Of a stretch of DNA of 9,274 nucleotides, positions 7,044 to 9,274 are shown in pieces. Under the pieces are notes generated by a model. That model did not search any database, was not told where the DNA came from, and worked only from the letters and a program-made list of their open reading frames with translations. Source of the stretch: Verrucomicrobiota bacterium (GTDB lineage Bacteria > Verrucomicrobiota > Verrucomicrobiia > Limisphaerales > DSYF01); contig JALOTU010000068.1 of NCBI GenBank assembly GCA_025457725.1, positions 1 through 9,274 on the forward strand, given 5' to 3'. The translations under genes were made by a program, and so were the position numbers. How positions within the stretch are numbered: the stretch's first letter is position 1; the number at the start of each line of letters is the position of its first letter.

Positions 7044-8471
7044 ATGAACCCCATCCAAACTGAGGTTGCAGTCATTGGCGCCGGACCCGGCGGATATGCC
7101 GCCGCCTTTTACGCCGCGGACCTGGGGCGGAAGGTCACGCTCATTGAGCGGGACGCCCGCCTGGGTGGCGTGTGCCTGAACTCGGGTTGCATTCCCTCCA
7201 AGGCACTGCTGCATGCGACTCATCAAATCGCCGGGGCGGAGGAGTCCGCCCACCGCGGCATCACTTTCAACAAACCGGAAGTCAACCTCGACGCCCTGCG
7301 CGCGTGGAAGGAATCCATCCTCACCAAGCTCGGCGCGGGCGTCGCGCAACTGGGCAAGGCCCGGAACGTTGAGGTCATCCATGGGCGCGGTTATTTCAGC
7401 GACTCATCCACATTGCGCGTCGAGACCGGGCAGGGCAACCAGTTCATCAAATTCGACAAGGCGATTGTTGCCGTGGGCTCCCGGCCCGCGATTCCCAAGG
7501 TGTTCGATCTCGGCAATCCGCGCATCATGACCTCCACTGGGGCGCTGGAGATTCCGGACATTCCCGAAAAGCTTCTGGTGATCGGCGGCGGTTATATCGG
7601 GATGGAACTGGGGACCGTCTACGCCCGGCTGGGCAGCGAAGTGGTCGTGGCGGAAGCACTGGATACTGTCCTTGCCGGCGCGGACCCGGATCTTGCCCGC
7701 CCGGTCATCCAAGCCGCCCGGAAGGCTTTCAAGGAAATCCGCACCCGGGCAAAGGTGGTCCAGATGGCGACGGCCGGGAAGCAGATCGAAGTGACCACCG
7801 AATATCAGGGGGAGCAGTTGAAGGAACGTTATGATCGTGTCCTCGTTTCCGTCGGGCGCGTGCCGGCCGGCGAAGACATCGGATTGGAGAACACTCAGGT
7901 GACACGGGACGACCGTGGGTTTGTGGTGGTGAACTCTCATCAACAGACCGAGGATCCCAATATTTACGCCATCGGCGACATTGCCGGAGGGGTCATGCTG
8001 GCGCACAAGGCGCACAAGGAGGCGCGCATCGCGGTGGAGAACATTTGTGGCGAGGTGGCGGCCTTTGAGAACATCACCATTCCCGCCGTCGTTTTCACCG
8101 ATCCCGACCTTGCCTGGTGTGGGTTGACGGAATCCGAGGCCCGGGAGAAAGGGATCCAAGTGGAAGTGGCCAAGTTCCCCTGGACGGCCTCCGGTCGGGC
8201 CCTCTCGTTTGACCGCACGGATGGCCTGACCAAACTGGTCATTGAACCGGAAACGGAACGGATTTTGGGGGTGGGGATCGTTGGCCACGGAGCCGGCGAA
8301 CTCATTGCGGAAGGCGTTGTGTTGGTTGAGATGGGCGCCACGGCCAAGGATTTGGCGTTGACTGTTCATCCGCATCCTACTCTCTCTGAGACGCTGATGG
8401 AGGCTGCGGAGGTTTTTTACGGCCATTCCACGCATGCACTGGCGCGGAAGCGGGCGAGGGCGGAACATTGA
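7044..8471 (+). CDS. lpdA: Dihydrolipoamide dehydrogenase, E3
   Basis: E3 is an FAD flavoprotein that reoxidises the dihydrolipoyl arm of E2 and passes electrons to NAD+. The 475 residues are nearly the length of E. coli Lpd (474). The FAD-binding Rossmann motif is GAGPGGYAAA (12-21). The redox-active disulfide is GGVCLNSGCIPSK (41-53; C44 and C49). The NAD-binding motif is GGGYIGMELG (181-190), and the second FAD contact is YAIGDIAG (308-315). The dimerisation domain ends with HPHPTLSE (442-449), where H444 and E449 form the catalytic His-Glu pair of the partner subunit. All key residues are present, so the enzyme should be active. There is no N-terminal lipoyl domain. It closes the operon; the same E3 may also serve oxoglutarate dehydrogenase or glycine cleavage, as in other bacteria, but that cannot be seen here. 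Confidence 0.97.
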   Translation: MNPIQTEVAVIGAGPGGYAAAFYAADLGRKVTLIERDARLGGVCLNSGCIPSKALLHATHQIAGAEESAHRGITFNKPEVNLDALRAWKESILTKLGAGVAQLGKARNVEVIHGRGYFSDSSTLRVETGQGNQFIKFDKAIVAVGSRPAIPKVFDLGNPRIMTSTGALEIPDIPEKLLVIGGGYIGMELGTVYARLGSEVVVAEALDTVLAGADPDLARPVIQAARKAFKEIRTRAKVVQMATAGKQIEVTTEYQGEQLKERYDRVLVSVGRVPAGEDIGLENTQVTRDDRGFVVVNSHQQTEDPNIYAIGDIAGGVMLAHKAHKEARIAVENICGEVAAFENITIPAVVFTDPDLAWCGLTESEAREKGIQVEVAKFPWTASGRALSFDRTDGLTKLVIEPETERILGVGIVGHGAGELIAEGVVLVEMGATAKDLALTVHPHPTLSETLMEAAEVFYGHSTHALARKRARAEH

Positions 8472-8498
8472 GCGGCAGTCGAGGTAAACTCGAGGAAC

Positions 8499-8527
8499 GG
8501 AAGAGGCCCGGCTAACGCCTCGCTTCC
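8499..8527 (+). terminator. Weak hairpin after the E3 gene
   Basis: GGAAG (8499-8503) pairs with CTTCC (8523-8527), and inside it AGGC pairs with GCCT, with a two-base bulge. A smaller stem, TCGAG/CTCGA (8479-8493), precedes it. No T-run follows, so intrinsic termination is doubtful; the structures may instead protect the 3' end of the operon transcript. Confidence 0.3.
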
Positions 8528-8587
8528 ACAGGCGCAGCCGCGAGACTTGGGGTTGCGCTCAATATGCGGTCGCGCGGTCGCAGCGGT

Positions 8588-8608
8588 TGATTTCTTGGAT
8601 TGAAATCA
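8588..8608. repeat. Inverted repeat overlapping the candidate tRNA promoter
   Basis: TGATTTC (8588-8594) and GAAATCA (8602-8608) are perfect inverted copies around a seven-base centre. The right arm overlaps the candidate -35 box of the tRNA gene. It could be a protein-binding site or a small transcript hairpin. Confidence 0.4.
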
Positions 8609-8627
8609 CGCTGGAGCCGGCTAAGAT
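8600..8627 (+). promoter_or_regulatory. Candidate promoter of tRNA-Pro
   Basis: TTGAAA (8600-8605) matches the -35 consensus at five of six bases. After 16 bases comes TAAGAT (8622-8627), matching the -10 at four of six. A start near 8634 would leave a 5' leader of about 34 bases before the tRNA, suitable for RNase P processing. Confidence 0.45.
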
Positions 8628-8667
8628 GCCGTCCTGACCGGTGCCGCAAGGCCCGGAAAGAATCGGT

Positions 8668-8745
8668 CGGGGCGTAGCGTAGCCTGGCTAGCGCGCTTGC
8701 TTGGGGTGCAAGAGGTCGCGAGTTCAAATCTCGCCGCCCCGACCA
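8668..8745 (+). tRNA. tRNA-Pro, anticodon GGG
   Basis: A complete cloverleaf can be folded by eye. The acceptor stem CGGGGCG (8668-8674) pairs with CGCCCCG (8735-8741), followed by discriminator A and an encoded CCA (8743-8745). The D arm is GCGT/GCGC around AGCCTGGCTAGC. The anticodon stem CTTGC/GCAAG holds the loop TTGGGGT, with anticodon GGG at 8703-8705. The variable loop is AGGTC. The T arm is GCGAG/CTCGC with loop TTCAAAT. It reads proline codons CCC and CCU. A short T-run (ATTTTT) follows directly. It sits alone between the dehydrogenase operon and the release-factor-like gene. Confidence 0.96.
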
Positions 8746-8782
8746 TTTTTCCTCCCTCGACTTTCTTTCGCATGGGGTGCCG

Positions 8783-8798
8783 CTGAATGATCATTCAG
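8783..8798. repeat. 16-bp perfect palindrome upstream of the release-factor-like gene
   Basis: CTGAATGATCATTCAG is its own reverse complement over 16 bases. It lies 38 bases after the tRNA and 66 bases before the preferred ATG at 8865. Directly downstream, TGGTATTTA (8802-8810) resembles an extended -10 element, which would place the palindrome at or near the -35 position, where a dimeric regulator could bind. Confidence 0.5.
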
Positions 8799-8864
8799 GA
8801 CTGGTATTTATGCGTCCGCCTGGCGCACACTCCTCTTGCAAGCCTGCCGCTATCAACCCTGCCT

Positions 8865-9263
8865 ATGAATCCTGAAAAAGCGAAACTACTCGTTCGGCGT
8901 ATGGCTGCGTTGGGTGTGCAGGAATCGGATGTGGAGGAGTCCTTCGTCCGAGCCGGCGGGCACGGAGGGCAGAACGTGAACAAGGTGGCGACCTGCGTGA
9001 TGCTGCTCCATCGACCTACGGGCATTCAGGTGAAGTGTCAGACGACACGGCAGCAGGGCATGAATCGTTTCCTCGGACGCATGCTGCTGCTGGACAAGAT
9101 TGAATCGGTCCGCAAAGCCCGCAAGGCGGCTGCACAGGCCCAGCGGGAAAGGACCCGCCGCCAGAAGCGCAAGCGAAGCCGCGGCGCCAAGGAGCGCATG
9201 CTGGCGGACAAGGCGCGTCACTCCGCCAAGAAATCGCAACGACGCCGGGTGGACATGGAGTGA
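8865..9263 (+). CDS. Release-factor-like protein with GGQ domain (ribosome-rescue type)
   Basis: The 132-residue product carries the class I release-factor peptidyl-hydrolase domain. EESFVRAGGHGGQNVNKVAT (24-43) contains the catalytic GGQ (34-36) and the conserved NVNK. A basic, helical tail follows (about 80-132), full of Arg and Lys. The codon-recognition domains of RF1/RF2 are absent, so it cannot be a canonical termination factor. The layout resembles ArfB (YaeJ) and the mitochondrial C12orf65 group, which hydrolyse peptidyl-tRNA on stalled ribosomes, with the basic tail entering the empty mRNA channel or binding rRNA. Assignment to one subgroup needs a phylogeny. The frame is open from an ATG at 8787, but the added 26 residues are not family-like and that ATG lies inside a palindrome. 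The ATG at 8865 (MNPEKAKLL) is preferred although no Shine-Dalgarno is evident. Confidence 0.88.
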   Translation: MNPEKAKLLVRRMAALGVQESDVEESFVRAGGHGGQNVNKVATCVMLLHRPTGIQVKCQTTRQQGMNRFLGRMLLLDKIESVRKARKAAAQAQRERTRRQKRKRSRGAKERMLADKARHSAKKSQRRRVDME

Positions 9264-9274
9264 GGCCGTCGCCG

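Noticed and set aside
6546..8468. Minus-strand frames of 278 and 354 codons opposite the four-helix-bundle and E3 genes
   Set aside because: These are shadows of well-supported plus-strand genes, with no family signature.
8512..8727. A 71-codon minus-strand ORF
   Set aside because: It runs antisense across most of the tRNA-Pro gene and its promoter, and is a chance frame.
8787..8864. A 26-residue N-terminal extension of the release-factor-like protein
   Set aside because: The extension is not family-like, and its ATG lies inside the palindrome, upstream of the extended -10-like element.

Overview
The window is GC-rich and bacterial, and every recognisable product is a known family. The Tat-exported Gfo/Idh/MocA oxidoreductase, the glycine-rich RNA-recognition-motif protein, the stand-alone GGQ release-factor-like protein and the four-helix-bundle (S23/IVS-type) protein together resemble Verrucomicrobiota or a related PVC lineage. 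That assignment is an inference from gene content; there is no rRNA or marker phylogeny here.

Layout. Bases 1-124 hold the 3' end of a glycine-rich RNA-binding protein gene, followed by a strong, probably bidirectional, terminator. From about 249 to 795 on the minus strand lie two small unrecognised ORFs separated by one base (TAA-C-ATG), the first behind a perfect TATAAT box. Bases 961-2295 (minus) encode a Tat-dependent Gfo/Idh/MocA oxidoreductase. A 198-base divergent intergenic region separates it from the main unit.

The core (2494-8471, plus) is a complete pyruvate dehydrogenase complex operon: E1 of the homodimeric AceE type, E2 with one lipoyl domain, and E3 dihydrolipoamide dehydrogenase. 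Together they convert pyruvate, CoA and NAD+ to acetyl-CoA, CO2 and NADH. A four-helix-bundle protein gene sits between E2 and E3, and its last codons carry the likely ribosome binding site of E3. This unexpected passenger is the most notable feature of the window.

Downstream come a tRNA-Pro(GGG) with encoded CCA and its own plausible promoter, a 16-bp perfect palindrome, and a gene for a short release-factor-like protein with a GGQ motif, no codon-recognition domain and a very basic tail, which suggests ribosome rescue. The window ends just after it.

I see no CRISPR array, insertion sequence, phage gene or clearly new multi-gene system. The candidates worth a look are the four-helix-bundle insertion, the small two-ORF cassette and the palindrome.
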